Notes: generated from the sequence alone by a model not told the origin. Counted from the first letter of the stretch, positions 7,337-16,233 are shown. The stretch: 64,000 bases of DNA from an uncultured Prevotellaceae bacterium (GCA_900316685.1 ONDS01000002.1:62001-126000), one strand, 5' to 3'. Numbers and translations are program-made.

Positions 7337-9352
7337 ATGAAGATTAAAAGAATATATGCCGAGAATTACAAGACTTATAGGCACTTGGACTTGGATCTTG
7401 AAGTTACCTCCGATCGACCTATCATATTGATAGGTGGTGGTAATGGCTGCGGAAAAACAACGTTGTTCGATGCCATTTACCATGCACTTTATGGACTTGA
7501 CATCAAGACTACACATCAATTTGAAGAACTATTCAATGCTGGTGAACGTCTCTCTTCTGGAATGAAGAACAAATATATTGTGTTGCAAGTGGATTTTTCG
7601 GGATTCGTCATCAATACGGAACAACAATATAGGTTGAAAAGAGCATACATGCTAGCGGACAACCGGGTGTTGGAATCAGTTACCCTTTCTATGGGAGGAA
7701 ACACCTTTACTTATGGCTCGGGTTCTTCGTCATCTCAACGGACAATCAATGAGGAAATTGTGAATAAGATTATAGCTGCCAACCTACCAAAGGAATTGAG
7801 CTACTATTTCCTTTTCGATGCCATGAAGACCAGTGATTTGCTGAAAGAAGAGCAAATCAATAAACTGATTGAGAAAAACATCAATTCAGTGATGGGATTC
7901 AACAAGTATAGCCGATTCAGGAAAACCGCAGAAACACTCCTCCAGGAGAAAAAGAAAGAACGTATGGAAAATGAGAACCAACGGAAAGAATATGCGCGGC
8001 TTACCAAAGAAAAAGAGAATCTGGAAAATGAAATCCAACAAATAGACGAAGATTATGCCGAAGCCTTGGAGTATGCCAATGAGCATCAGCAGCAGTATAA
8101 TCAGTTGAAAGAAGGAAAAAATGCTGATGAAGTGACTCGTGAGAAAATGAATAAGTTGGAACAGGCGGTACGAAACACGTTAAAAGCGGAGGAAGAATAT
8201 CGCCAAAATGTGGAAACGATGTCGAAGGATATCGAAACAAAGGTTATTTATCCAAAATTGGCTAGTTTGCTGAGTACTGAGATAGAAATGATTATCCAAG
8301 GTAAAGAGGAACTGGCTACTTCACGAGTGAACATGCTTACAGATAGGCAAATAGAAATCTTTACCAGTCAATTGGCGAAAGTGGTAGAGGAACGTTATCT
8401 CGAAGGGAGAAGGATAAACATTCCATTGCTTATAGAAGAGATGAAGCTGCAACAGGAGAATGAGAATGCTTATGAGGATAAATATGCGTTTCTGGATGCA
8501 CTTGATATAGAACGATTGAAAAACTTGATATATACTGCAACTGCCAATCCGTTTATATTATTAGATGACCAGCGTGATCGATTGAACATCGACATTGTTG
8601 AATTACCAAAACAGCGTGAATTGATCAGAGAATACCAGCGTGCTCTGAATGGTAATGACTACTCCCTCATTGAGGCGTATGAGAGGAATGCCCTTAGGAT
8701 AAATGATTTGAAAGAAACGAAGAAAAAGAAGAAGGATGAAATCAATAAACTTGAAAAGGAGATAGAAACCTATGATTATGATCTTCCACAGGTGCCTGAC
8801 CCTCAATATGACCAGCTCAGCAAACTGCCAGATTTCTTTAAACAGTTATCAGTGAAACTGCTACGGTCGAAAAAGACAAGTATCGAACGGATGATGCGTG
8901 ATCAGTTGAACGTCAATCTTGTGGTTTATGCGGGGGTGATAGGTAAGGTTGAGTTATCGGCGAGCAACAGTGATGATATTTCTTTCAAAATCTATCACAA
9001 GGATGGGAACGAGATATATTTAAGCCAATTGAATGCAGGCGCCAAACAAACCGTCATGCAGGTGTTGCTGAAAGTCCTTTATAACTTAGGAGATTATGAA
9101 CCTCCTGTTATGATTGATACGGTGATGGGTGTGCTTGATAAAGAGAGTAGAGAGGTAATACTGGAGAGCTATTTCCCTGATTTGGCACATCAAACCATCT
9201 TGTTAAGTACAGATACAGAAATAACTGCAGAACACGATTTCGCGAAAATACAGGCTTTTGTGGCAAAAACTTATACTCTTCACCGCGATAAGGATAATCA
9301 ATGTACAACCATTTCGGAAGATTATTTCGGACTTCATGCTAAAGATTATTGA
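7337..9352 (+). CDS. DndD/Rad50-like SMC-type ATPase
   Basis: 671-residue P-loop ATPase of the Rad50/SMC/DndD type. Walker A GGNGCGKTT starts at residue 34. Long heptad-rich coiled coils run roughly over 195-290 and 420-480 (KKKKDEINKLEKEIE). Near the C-terminus the signature-like LNAGAKQTVMQ and the Walker B-like PVMIDTVMGVLD close the ATPase head. Such proteins pair with DNA-modification or defence enzymes as DNA-tethering ATPases. Its neighbours (small protein 3 bases before, HerA-like ATPase 2 bases after) suggest a multi-subunit complex. DndA/B/C genes are absent, so this is not evidence for phosphorothioation. Confidence 0.88.
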   Translation: MKIKRIYAENYKTYRHLDLDLEVTSDRPIILIGGGNGCGKTTLFDAIYHALYGLDIKTTHQFEELFNAGERLSSGMKNKYIVLQVDFSGFVINTEQQYRLKRAYMLADNRVLESVTLSMGGNTFTYGSGSSSSQRTINEEIVNKIIAANLPKELSYYFLFDAMKTSDLLKEEQINKLIEKNINSVMGFNKYSRFRKTAETLLQEKKKERMENENQRKEYARLTKEKENLENEIQQIDEDYAEALEYANEHQQQYNQLKEGKNADEVTREKMNKLEQAVRNTLKAEEEYRQNVETMSKDIETKVIYPKLASLLSTEIEMIIQGKEELATSRVNMLTDRQIEIFTSQLAKVVEERYLEGRRINIPLLIEEMKLQQENENAYEDKYAFLDALDIERLKNLIYTATANPFILLDDQRDRLNIDIVELPKQRELIREYQRALNGNDYSLIEAYERNALRINDLKETKKKKKDEINKLEKEIETYDYDLPQVPDPQYDQLSKLPDFFKQLSVKLLRSKKTSIERMMRDQLNVNLVVYAGVIGKVELSASNSDDISFKIYHKDGNEIYLSQLNAGAKQTVMQVLLKVLYNLGDYEPPVMIDTVMGVLDKESREVILESYFPDLAHQTILLSTDTEITAEHDFAKIQAFVAKTYTLHRDKDNQCTTISEDYFGLHAKDY

Positions 9353-9354
9353 AT

Positions 9355-10956
9355 ATGAATAATATACAATTATTGACAATAAAAGGTGTTACAGCGATTG
9401 CTGGGATGCATGATCGTATACAAGACGTAAAGAACCTTTTGGAACAGCGGCTAAACCTGGATGAATATAGTGAAAATATTCGTCCCGTCACACTCAATTT
9501 CAGCGTGGTGCTGCGTATCTGTTTGCTGGCAGGATTGAGTGATAAGTCTCCTCGCAATCTGGATGATGTGAATAAGGCCAACCTGACGGTGTCGAGAACG
9601 CCGTACGCTACAACATTCTTTACCAAATCTGACGTTGGCTCTATGTTTGAAACCTTGCTGAAATTGCGATATTATGATGTGGATGTGGATTGGACCTTAC
9701 CTTCAATCGTGAGCCGTGTCATAGGGTATGAGATTCTAAAAGGCAGGAATATGCTGTTGCAGGAACATGCCATCGATGAATGGCTGACGTATATGCCATT
9801 AAGGGGAGGACGCTCTGTAGATGCCATACCTGAACTCAACCTCCATATCGGTCAATACGAAAATGGCATGGATGCTTTTCTCGATATCAATAGCCGGAGT
9901 ATTGCCAATACGCAGATCCTTGTGGCTGGAACAACTGGTTCGGGTAAGTCGAACCTCATCTCGGTGCTCATCAGCCAAATCAGAGGGGCTTCTTCCGACA
10001 CGCACTACCCGGTGAATTTCCTTCTTTTCGACTACAAAGGGGAATTCTCAGACCCAGATAATGCCGAGTGGCTTCAAAAATTTGATACTGATCGGACAGC
10101 TATCCTCAATCCCATGGAAAAGGCTTTGCCTTTCACTCCTTTCAAGGATTTCACGGGGAGACCTATCAACGAGGTGAACCTGTATGCCACTTCCCTGGCT
10201 GCCGCCCTAGTGGCCATCTCTCCTGCCAAGATCAGTGCCAATATGGACAACCGATTGAGCGAGGCCATAATCAGTGCTTATAAGATGAAAGAACTCAAAC
10301 CCATAACTTTCAAGGATGTACTGGAAAACTATATCCATTTGCTGCCTGCCAATAAGCAGGATGATACCGACAGCGTGATTTCCGTGCTCAGCCAATTGGT
10401 GAGAAACAACATATTTGCCGATGAAGACAAGGTGGATTTGCTGCGCAACTGCTATATCATCAATTTGGGAGGTTTTGAGAAAGACGGCATCATGGCCAAG
10501 GCCATCGTCTATTTCGTTATCTCAAAACTCAACAACATCTATGAAAAATTACCTAAGCAGGCCATGAATGATGAACGGGTGGAATTGCGTCATTTCACCG
10601 TCATCGACGAGGCACATTATATGTTGGGCTTTGAAAACAAACCATTGCAGAACCTTATAGCGGTAGGGCGTAACAAGGGAATGAGTATCATCTTGGCGAC
10701 ACAGAACATGGAAAGCTTTAAGAGTCGATATTTCGACTTTTATGCCAATGCCCAGTATCCGCTTATCATGCGTCAACAACAACAAAATGACAGTGTGCTC
10801 AAAGACCTTTTCGGAGTATCGGGCTCAGCCTTGCAGGAAATCAAACAGGCCATAGCCGGTCTGCAAAAAGGTGAACTTATCACCAAAGATGCTGATAACA
10901 TGGCTCTGGGTATAGGGAAACATTGGCAAAAAGTGAAAGTAACACATCTAATTTAG
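9355..10956 (+). CDS. HerA/FtsK-type ATPase with DndE-like N-terminus
   Basis: 533-residue predicted DNA-translocating ATPase. Walker A GTTGSGKS is at residues 192-199; Walker B-like VIDEAH has D418-E419; a late ATQNMESF and arginine-containing segment completes the HerA-like core. Residues ~30-75 (RPVTLNFSVVLRICLLAGLS) recall DndE, the small DNA-nick-binding protein of phosphorothioation systems; this is a resemblance, not a proven homology. The open frame also has a TTG at 9349, but ATG at 9355 gives a clean start 2 bases after the previous stop. The likely role is motor of the complex with the DndD-like ATPase. Confidence 0.87.
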   Translation: MNNIQLLTIKGVTAIAGMHDRIQDVKNLLEQRLNLDEYSENIRPVTLNFSVVLRICLLAGLSDKSPRNLDDVNKANLTVSRTPYATTFFTKSDVGSMFETLLKLRYYDVDVDWTLPSIVSRVIGYEILKGRNMLLQEHAIDEWLTYMPLRGGRSVDAIPELNLHIGQYENGMDAFLDINSRSIANTQILVAGTTGSGKSNLISVLISQIRGASSDTHYPVNFLLFDYKGEFSDPDNAEWLQKFDTDRTAILNPMEKALPFTPFKDFTGRPINEVNLYATSLAAALVAISPAKISANMDNRLSEAIISAYKMKELKPITFKDVLENYIHLLPANKQDDTDSVISVLSQLVRNNIFADEDKVDLLRNCYIINLGGFEKDGIMAKAIVYFVISKLNNIYEKLPKQAMNDERVELRHFTVIDEAHYMLGFENKPLQNLIAVGRNKGMSIILATQNMESFKSRYFDFYANAQYPLIMRQQQQNDSVLKDLFGVSGSALQEIKQAIAGLQKGELITKDADNMALGIGKHWQKVKVTHLI

Positions 10957-10962
10957 GAAGAA

Positions 10963-11565
10963 ATGGAAAAGTTGGACAAAGCATACCAAGCTGCTGAATT
11001 GTTCGCTTCTATAGGATTGCGATTGAGTAGAGAACAGGTTCAGGCTATTTCTCAGATGGAAAAACAATATATCCAAGAAGAAGTGGTTCCTAATATTATT
11101 AATGATATGGCCTCGTTGGTGGAAAAAATGCAGAACAAATTCCAAATCGAGGTGGTATACAAGAAAGAGCAGGGACTCAACCTTAAACTATTGAGGAAGG
11201 AATATGTGGAACGGACAATCTTCGACGTCCAGTCTGAGAAAACGGGTAGAAAAAAGAAATACACCCTCAAGGTGACATTTCCTAATGGGCAAGTGTCTTG
11301 CCATAAGCATGTGTGGAAAACCTTGGTTGACGTGATTCTTTACGCCGGAGTTGATAAAGTAAGATTGTTGAACATCCCCATTATGGGTGGTACGTTGGTT
11401 TCCGACCGATTGCTGGATGATCCGCGCTATCGTGTGGCACAGAAAGAAATTGAGCCAGGAATATATGTTTGCACTATTTCAAGTACTGATACTAAATATA
11501 ATCAGATAAAAGGTATCAACTCTGCCCTTGGATTAGGTCTGAATGTTGAAAAAGTTAAACTATAG
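10963..11565 (+). CDS. Island protein A: shared N-domain plus RM-associated C-domain
   Basis: 200-residue protein. Residues ~1-75 (MEKLDKAYQAAELF ... MEKQYIQEEVVP ... VVYKKEQGL) are clearly paralogous to the same region of the next gene. The C-terminal ~105 residues (TLKVTFPNGQVSCHKHVWKT ... GLGLNVEKV) resemble a domain that recurs at the C-termini of restriction and abortive-infection proteins; its function is not known to me. It starts 6 bases after the HerA-like gene. A role as an adaptor or recognition subunit is an inference from this layout. Confidence 0.8.
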   Translation: MEKLDKAYQAAELFASIGLRLSREQVQAISQMEKQYIQEEVVPNIINDMASLVEKMQNKFQIEVVYKKEQGLNLKLLRKEYVERTIFDVQSEKTGRKKKYTLKVTFPNGQVSCHKHVWKTLVDVILYAGVDKVRLLNIPIMGGTLVSDRLLDDPRYRVAQKEIEPGIYVCTISSTDTKYNQIKGINSALGLGLNVEKVKL

Positions 11566-11577
11566 GAGTAAGTATTT

Positions 11578-12222
11578 ATGGATTATAATGAGTTGGAAAA
11601 GGCTTATGAAGCCCAGTGGATGCTGAAGGAGTTAAATCTTCCTGAAAACAATGATTTAATGGGGAAAATCGCCCGTTTGGAACAAACGTATTTGCGGGAG
11701 GACGTAATACCTTTGTTCAAACAGGAATTGGAGCCGTTGTTATGCCACTTGCACAACGATGTGACATTTTCCATAGTTTATAACAAGGAAGATGGCTTGA
11801 AAATAGTTTTCCCAGAAGTGAAAGAGGATGGTGAAGAAAACAATGAAAACAAGAAGAGCCACCAAGATAGGACTAAATATTCCATCGATGGGGGAGAACC
11901 TTTGAATAAACGTCGATTTGTGTGGGCGGTTGTAAAAAAATATGTGGAGCAGCATCCAGATGTGACGTATGATGAACTGGTGCATAGCTTCCCTCCATCG
12001 CTAAGCCACAGCCCCTTGCATGGGGTGTTCCAACCTTTGGAGCTGATAGAAAAAAAGATTTTGAAACAACCTGATTTGAAAAAACGTTTCATGCTCGGAC
12101 CTGATGAGATTATAACGCTTTCTGATGGCATTCAGATAACAGTCTATAATCAGTGGGGAACCATTTTCGACGGGTTTCTCCGAGTGGCTCAACGTTTATT
12201 CGAGGTGAAGAGCTGCGGCTGA
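11578..12222 (+). CDS. Island protein B: shared N-domain plus a different RM-associated C-domain
   Basis: 214-residue paralogue of the preceding protein in its N-terminal ~75 residues (AYEAQWMLKELNLPEN ... LEQTYLREDVIP ... IVYNKEDGL). The C-terminal ~110 residues (SIDGGEPLNKRRFVWAV ... EIITLSDGIQITVYNQWG) match from memory a widespread domain seen in restriction-associated proteins. Twin proteins with one common interaction domain and two different effector or specificity modules are unusual. The gene ends the AT-rich block; just behind the stop other frames stay coding-like (see 12242). Confidence 0.8.
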   Translation: MDYNELEKAYEAQWMLKELNLPENNDLMGKIARLEQTYLREDVIPLFKQELEPLLCHLHNDVTFSIVYNKEDGLKIVFPEVKEDGEENNENKKSHQDRTKYSIDGGEPLNKRRFVWAVVKKYVEQHPDVTYDELVHSFPPSLSHSPLHGVFQPLELIEKKILKQPDLKKRFMLGPDEIITLSDGIQITVYNQWGTIFDGFLRVAQRLFEVKSCG

Positions 12223-12241
12223 ATCCGCACGTGGTCAATTC

Positions 12242-12370
12242 ATGGTCATTCGCGTGAAAAAAGATGTATTGGAGGCATTAGTGGTGGATAATAACATAAC
12301 TGAAATTTCGGCCCAACGGGGCTATCCTCGGGCAATCCCCGTTGCACCGAAAAAACGCTTATTCCACTAA
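12242..12370 (+). pseudogene. Coding-like 42-codon remnant after the defence island
   Basis: ATG VIRVKKDVLEALVVDN ... SAQRGYPRAIPVAPKKRLFH then stop. A second frame directly before it reads RGEELRLNPHVVNSWSFA to a stop at about 12256. Together they look like the frame-shifted C-terminal end of a lost protein. I do not recognise the family, and it could instead be chance. Confidence 0.3.
12305..12353. terminator. Stem-loop between convergent genes
   Basis: TTTCGG/CCGAAA and AACGGGG/CCCCGTT form nested arms, followed by A-rich DNA. It could end the leftward or rightward transcripts, although the T-tract is weak. Confidence 0.35.
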
Positions 12371-12371
12371 A

Positions 12372-13583
12372 CTATCTCTCCAGTCCTTCTGTTAAGAACC
12401 TCCTAAGATGAAGATGGGTTATGCCATTGTCATCAGACTTTGTAACCAATGGTGTCATAGAGATGACATATTTGGGATAGTTGTCCTTGATTGCCCGGAG
12501 GTTGCCAAACTCGCGCTCGTAAGTATTATCGTCAGCTATAATATAAGATGCCTGTACATATATCCTTTCGCCTTTTGGCTTTGTACAGACAAAATCAATC
12601 TCACCAGCCTGGAGTTGTCCGACCATCACTACATAGCCCAGGCGTACAAGATGATTGTAGATGATATTCTCTATCACCTTCTCAATGTCTCGCTCGCGTG
12701 AACCACCTACCAGAGCATTACGAATACCGTTGTCTTCAAAGTAGAATTTATCGTTGCTCTCAAAGATCTTCCGTCCGTGAATGTCATACCTGCTCACCTT
12801 GTGGATCATGTATGATTCGCAAAGATACTTCGCATAATTGATAATGGCAGTGGAGGTGATGTTCTCACCTTGCGACCGCATATACTTTGCTATGCTGTTG
12901 GCAGAAATGATTTTCCCTACATTGTCAGCAAGGAAATGTACAAGGTTTTCCAGAAAAGGCACATTGCGGATACTATTGCGCATGATAACATCCTTCAGCA
13001 GTACGGTGCTATAGACATCCATCTGGTACTCCCTTGCATCCTGTTCGTCAAGTCCTATCTTTTTCAAACCTGGCAATCCACCAAACTGAATATACTTTGC
13101 CAACGTATCGTCACTATCGTGCAAGTTGTGAAACCCCATGAATTCCTCGTAGCTTAGAGCCTGAACATAGATTTCTTTGTAACGACCACCTATTTTGTTG
13201 GCCAAATCACCACTGAGCAAGTTGGAGTTTGAGCCTGTTACAATGATTTCAATATCAGGCTCCTCATAATAACTGCGAATACTGTTCTCAAAACCTGCTA
13301 TATCTTGAACTTCATCTATCAGGATGTAGTTGGTCTTTGTCTTGTCTCGCCGTTCATCAATATAGGCATTCAAGTCCCGGTCGGTCTGAATGTCGGCATA
13401 CTCATGTTTCTCCTTGTCAATGAAGATAATGTTTGCATGAGCATCTTCTGCCACTTTATCCCTAAAGAGACGCAGGGTGTAACTCTTTCCAACACGACGT
13501 TGACCAACTATAATAATGATGGTGTCCTTACCAAGATGCTTCGTTATCTTATCAAGATAACTTTGCCTAACAATTGCTTTCAT
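12372..13583 (-). CDS. AAA ATPase with DUF4143 domain
   Basis: 403-residue P-loop ATPase of a family common in Bacteroidetes and archaea. Walker A VGQRRVGKSYT lies near residue 27, Walker B YILIDEVQD near 105, and VTGSNSNLLSG near 136. The C-terminal third contains the DUF4143-type nuclease-like fold (GEIDFVC ... YVQASYIIAD). The physiological role of this family is unclear; members are often in accessory regions. It is AT-rich, convergent with the defence island and probably independent of it. The upstream region has a -7 box and a 14-bp perfect palindrome that could be an autoregulatory site. Confidence 0.88.
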   Translation of the reverse strand: MKAIVRQSYLDKITKHLGKDTIIIIVGQRRVGKSYTLRLFRDKVAEDAHANIIFIDKEKHEYADIQTDRDLNAYIDERRDKTKTNYILIDEVQDIAGFENSIRSYYEEPDIEIIVTGSNSNLLSGDLANKIGGRYKEIYVQALSYEEFMGFHNLHDSDDTLAKYIQFGGLPGLKKIGLDEQDAREYQMDVYSTVLLKDVIMRNSIRNVPFLENLVHFLADNVGKIISANSIAKYMRSQGENITSTAIINYAKYLCESYMIHKVSRYDIHGRKIFESNDKFYFEDNGIRNALVGGSRERDIEKVIENIIYNHLVRLGYVVMVGQLQAGEIDFVCTKPKGERIYVQASYIIADDNTYEREFGNLRAIKDNYPKYVISMTPLVTKSDDNGITHLHLRRFLTEGLER

Positions 13584-13606
13584 GTCTTTTATAGATGAAA
13601 TTTGCT

Positions 13607-13638
13607 ACAAAGATAATAGTTTTATCTTTTATAAAAGA
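13607..13638 (-). promoter_or_regulatory. -7 box and palindrome upstream of the DUF4143 ATPase
   Basis: TATCTTTGT read leftward (13607-13615) is the likely -7 box. TCTTTTATAAAAGA at 13625-13638 is a perfect palindrome placed where an operator would overlap the promoter. Confidence 0.5.
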
Positions 13639-13659
13639 CAAAATCTTATAATTTTTGAT

Positions 13660-14069
13660 TTTTGCTTTGTATAATTTACATTGTTGACCCCAAAATCTCC
13701 TATTGAACGGCGTTATAATATGGCGCTATCTCGACTTTTTTGCCAGATTGCGCCAAGTTATAAGCTTTTTTGCGGCTACGACGACTAAGGCATCCATATA
13801 TACCATCATAAAAAAGGCCAAAACATTCAGCGGACGGTCTAACCGCTGGAACTCTGGGGCAAGCCACAAGGCTTGCCCCGATCTATTGTTGGTTGATGAG
13901 GGCGGAGTCCTCTATCTTCCACCGCCAAAAAACGGCTATCTTCATTTATCTTCCTAAAAGATTGAAATTACGACCAATTTCAATGCCTTTTCTTTTTCCT
14001 GTGGCTTATACTTCGTAGCCATCGTCTTTATAATGCCGATAAAAATTTGGCGATATCGTTTTCTTTCCC
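13660..14069. other. Intergenic region with hairpins, no intact gene
   Basis: Holds an imperfect inverted repeat (TTATAA..TGGCGC and GCGCCA..TTATAA, about 13712-13763) and the two-hairpin element at 13829. On the minus strand a short open stretch MATKYKPQEKEKALKLV (about 14022-13957) looks like the start of some gene, perhaps a transposase, but stops after 22 codons. Confidence 0.4.
13829..13896 (+). repeat. Two-hairpin dispersed element, copy 1
   Basis: GCGGACGGTCTAACCGC forms the first hairpin and GGGGCAAGCC-acaa-GGCTTGCCCC the second, followed by GATCTATTGTTGG. The same layout recurs inverted at 40116-40186. Confidence 0.7.
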
Positions 14070-14078
14070 TATTTTTGC
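14070..14078 (+). promoter_or_regulatory. -7 box of the secreted nuclease gene
   Basis: TATTTTTGC, 17 bases before ATG 14095. It shows that the longer open frame beginning at 14047 starts upstream of transcription. Confidence 0.65.
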
Positions 14079-14094
14079 ACTTGTTTTTAAGAAA

Positions 14095-15057
14095 ATGAAA
14101 ATGAGGACCATACAATACATTGGCCTGATGATGCTGGCTGCGTGCTTGACCGTGGCCTGTAGGGAATCGACAAAAGGGCAGGGGAGTGGCGTAGACGAGA
14201 GCGACTCGACCGAGGTGACGGGTTTCTTCGACACCCATGCCGCCGAGGCTGCTCGGGAGAAGCAGACACAGACGAAGAAGAGCGACCGCCCTAAGAAGAT
14301 GGAAATACCGGCGGAGCTCAAGGGACGACCCGACATGCTGCTGGTGAGGGACGCTTACTACGTGTCGTACAACAAGGATTGGCGCATACCCAACTGGGTG
14401 GCTTGGCACCTGACCAAGGCGCATACCTACGGCGACAATGACCGCACGGAGATGGAGTTCCGTGAGGATACGGAGGTGCCCATGCCCCGCGCCACCGACG
14501 AGGATTATTACGACTCGCGCTACGACCGCGGACACATGTGCCCTTCGGGCGACAACAAGTGGGATCGCAGGGCGCAGATACAATCGTTTCTCTTCACTAA
14601 TGTGTGTCCGCAGAACCATGGCATGAACAAAGGGGAGTGGAACGACCTGGAGATGCAGTGCCGAGACTGGGCACGACAGTTCGGTGAACTGTACATCGTG
14701 GCGGGACCGGTGTTTTACGACGGGGTGAAGAAGACTATCGGTAGGCATAAGGTGGCAGTGCCCGACGCTTTCTTCAAGGTGGTGCTCTGCACAAAAAACT
14801 ACGCCAAGGCCATCGCATTCCTCGTGCCCAACAAAGGCAATAAGGGCGGACGCAACAACCTGCATCAGTATGTGGTGCCCATCGACTCTGTGGAACGCCT
14901 CACGGGCATCGATTTCTTCCCATCGCTCAAGGATGATACGGAACAGCGTGTGGAGGCCTCCGACCACGACGATATGGTGAAGGATTGGAACGTGCCGGTG
15001 AGATATTATTATGAGCGCCGAAGCAGTGGCGGCAGTCGCAGCGGATGGAGGTATTGA
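14095..15057 (+). CDS. DNA/RNA non-specific endonuclease, lipoprotein
   Basis: 320-residue sugar-non-specific nuclease of the NUC1/NucA type, which cleaves DNA and RNA outside the cytoplasm. The N-terminus MKMRTIQYIGLMMLAACLTV ends at AC, a lipoprotein-type signal (LTVAC). The catalytic motif DRGHM (YDRGHMCPSGD) is present, with the metal-binding Asn expected in FTNVCPQNHGMN and the downstream E of WNDLE. Length and motif spacing are normal for the family. The tail GGSRSGWRY is low complexity. Confidence 0.9.
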   Translation: MKMRTIQYIGLMMLAACLTVACRESTKGQGSGVDESDSTEVTGFFDTHAAEAAREKQTQTKKSDRPKKMEIPAELKGRPDMLLVRDAYYVSYNKDWRIPNWVAWHLTKAHTYGDNDRTEMEFREDTEVPMPRATDEDYYDSRYDRGHMCPSGDNKWDRRAQIQSFLFTNVCPQNHGMNKGEWNDLEMQCRDWARQFGELYIVAGPVFYDGVKKTIGRHKVAVPDAFFKVVLCTKNYAKAIAFLVPNKGNKGGRNNLHQYVVPIDSVERLTGIDFFPSLKDDTEQRVEASDHDDMVKDWNVPVRYYYERRSSGGSRSGWRY

Positions 15058-15346
15058 GGATGTTGAGTGTTTAGTGTTGAGTGTTTAGTGTTTAGTGTTT
15101 AGTGTTTAGTGTTTAGCGTAGAGTGTTGAGACGTATGTCGAAAAATGTCGCTTCGCGATGAAGAATTTTTGAATGTTGAATGTTGAATTATGCGGGTGGG
15201 CACAAGGCACCGCCCCTACATAGGTATTTTTCTTCACTCATCACTCGTCACTCATCACTCATCACTCGTCACTCATCACTCATCACTCATCACTCATCAC
15301 TCATCACTCGTCACTCATCACTCGTCACTTGTCACTCGTCATTCAT
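15058..15346. repeat. Low-complexity intergenic repeats
   Basis: 15060-15128 is built of GTTTAGTGTTGAG-type units; 15140-15190 has GAATGTTGAATGTTGAAT; 15191-15220 is an inverted GTAGGGGC-type element; 15235-15346 repeats CACTCATCACTCGT about a dozen times. No gene is seen. Confidence 0.75.
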
Positions 15347-15388
15347 GATTCTTAACTGAAAATGCTTGCGTAATTCGGGGATTTTTCG

Positions 15389-15397
15389 TACCTTTGC
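15389..15397 (+). promoter_or_regulatory. -7 box for the Nif3-like operon
   Basis: TACCTTTGC. It ends 8 bases before ATG 15405, too close for a normal leader, which favours the GTG at 15447 as start. Confidence 0.6.
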
Positions 15398-15446
15398 ACC
15401 GAAAATGCGGATTGCCCTTGAAAAGGCACCGCCAAAAACATACAGC

Positions 15447-16232
15447 GTGAAAATAAAAGAAGTGCTTTGTGCCCTTGAACGATTCGCGCCTCTGCCCTTG
15501 CAGGAAGACTTCGATAATGCCGGCCTGCAAGTTGGATTGACAGAAGCGGAAGTCTCAGGGGCTTTATTGTGTCTTGACGTGACCGAGGCAGTGGTCGACG
15601 AGGCGCTCGAACAAGGGTGCAACCTCATCGTGGCGCACCATCCCCTAATCTTCCGCCCACTGAAGCGAATCTCCGATGCCAACTTCGTGCAGAGGGTGGT
15701 CATAAAGGCCATCCAACATCAGATAACCATTGCCGCCATGCACACCAACATGGACAATGCACGGGGTGGGGTGAACTTCAAGATAGCCGAGAAACTGGGT
15801 TTGCAGAACATCAGGTTCTTCGCTCCCAAAGAGGTGGACGGCGTGGAAGGAGGCAGCGGCGTGATAGGCGAATGGGCCAAAGGAATGACTGCCGAGGACT
15901 TCATCCGTGAGGTGAAGGCCTGTTTCGGTGTGAAATGCGTGCATGCCAACCAACTGCTGCAACGTCCTGTACGGCGGGTGGCCATCTGTGGCGGTGCCGG
16001 AGCGTTCCTGCTCGGCGATGCCATCAGGCAGGGAGCCGACGCTTTCATCACCGGCGAGATGCACTACCACGACTATTTCGACCATGAGCAGGAGATACAA
16101 ATATGCGTCATCGGTCATTACGAGAGTGAACAGTATACGAAAGAAATATTCAAGTCAATCATCGAGGAGAGGTGCCAAGGGGTCAGGACCGTACTGAGCC
16201 AAGTAAACACCAATCCCATAATCTATTTGTAA
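15447..16232 (+). CDS. Nif3-like dinuclear metal-centre protein
   Basis: About 261 residues of the conserved NIF3/YbgI (GTP cyclohydrolase 1 type 2-like) family, hexameric proteins that bind two metal ions; the substrate is not agreed. Metal ligands expected from the family are seen: AHHPLIF near the front, MHTNMD, and the late VIGHYESEQY. The GTG start yields MKIKEVLCALERFAPLPLQ, the usual N-terminus; an in-frame ATG at 15405 would add 14 residues. The gene is followed one base later by the zinc-ribbon gene, a pairing common in Bacteroidetes. Confidence 0.9.
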   Translation: MKIKEVLCALERFAPLPLQEDFDNAGLQVGLTEAEVSGALLCLDVTEAVVDEALEQGCNLIVAHHPLIFRPLKRISDANFVQRVVIKAIQHQITIAAMHTNMDNARGGVNFKIAEKLGLQNIRFFAPKEVDGVEGGSGVIGEWAKGMTAEDFIREVKACFGVKCVHANQLLQRPVRRVAICGGAGAFLLGDAIRQGADAFITGEMHYHDYFDHEQEIQICVIGHYESEQYTKEIFKSIIEERCQGVRTVLSQVNTNPIIYL

Positions 16233-16233
16233 A

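Noticed and set aside
7337-10956. DNA phosphorothioation (Dnd) system
   Set aside because: DndA, DndB and DndC are missing, so sulfur insertion cannot be claimed from DndD/DndE-like proteins alone.
13703-13957. 84-codon + strand frame in the intergenic region
   Set aside because: Runs through the hairpin element, has no promoter and no recognisable domain.
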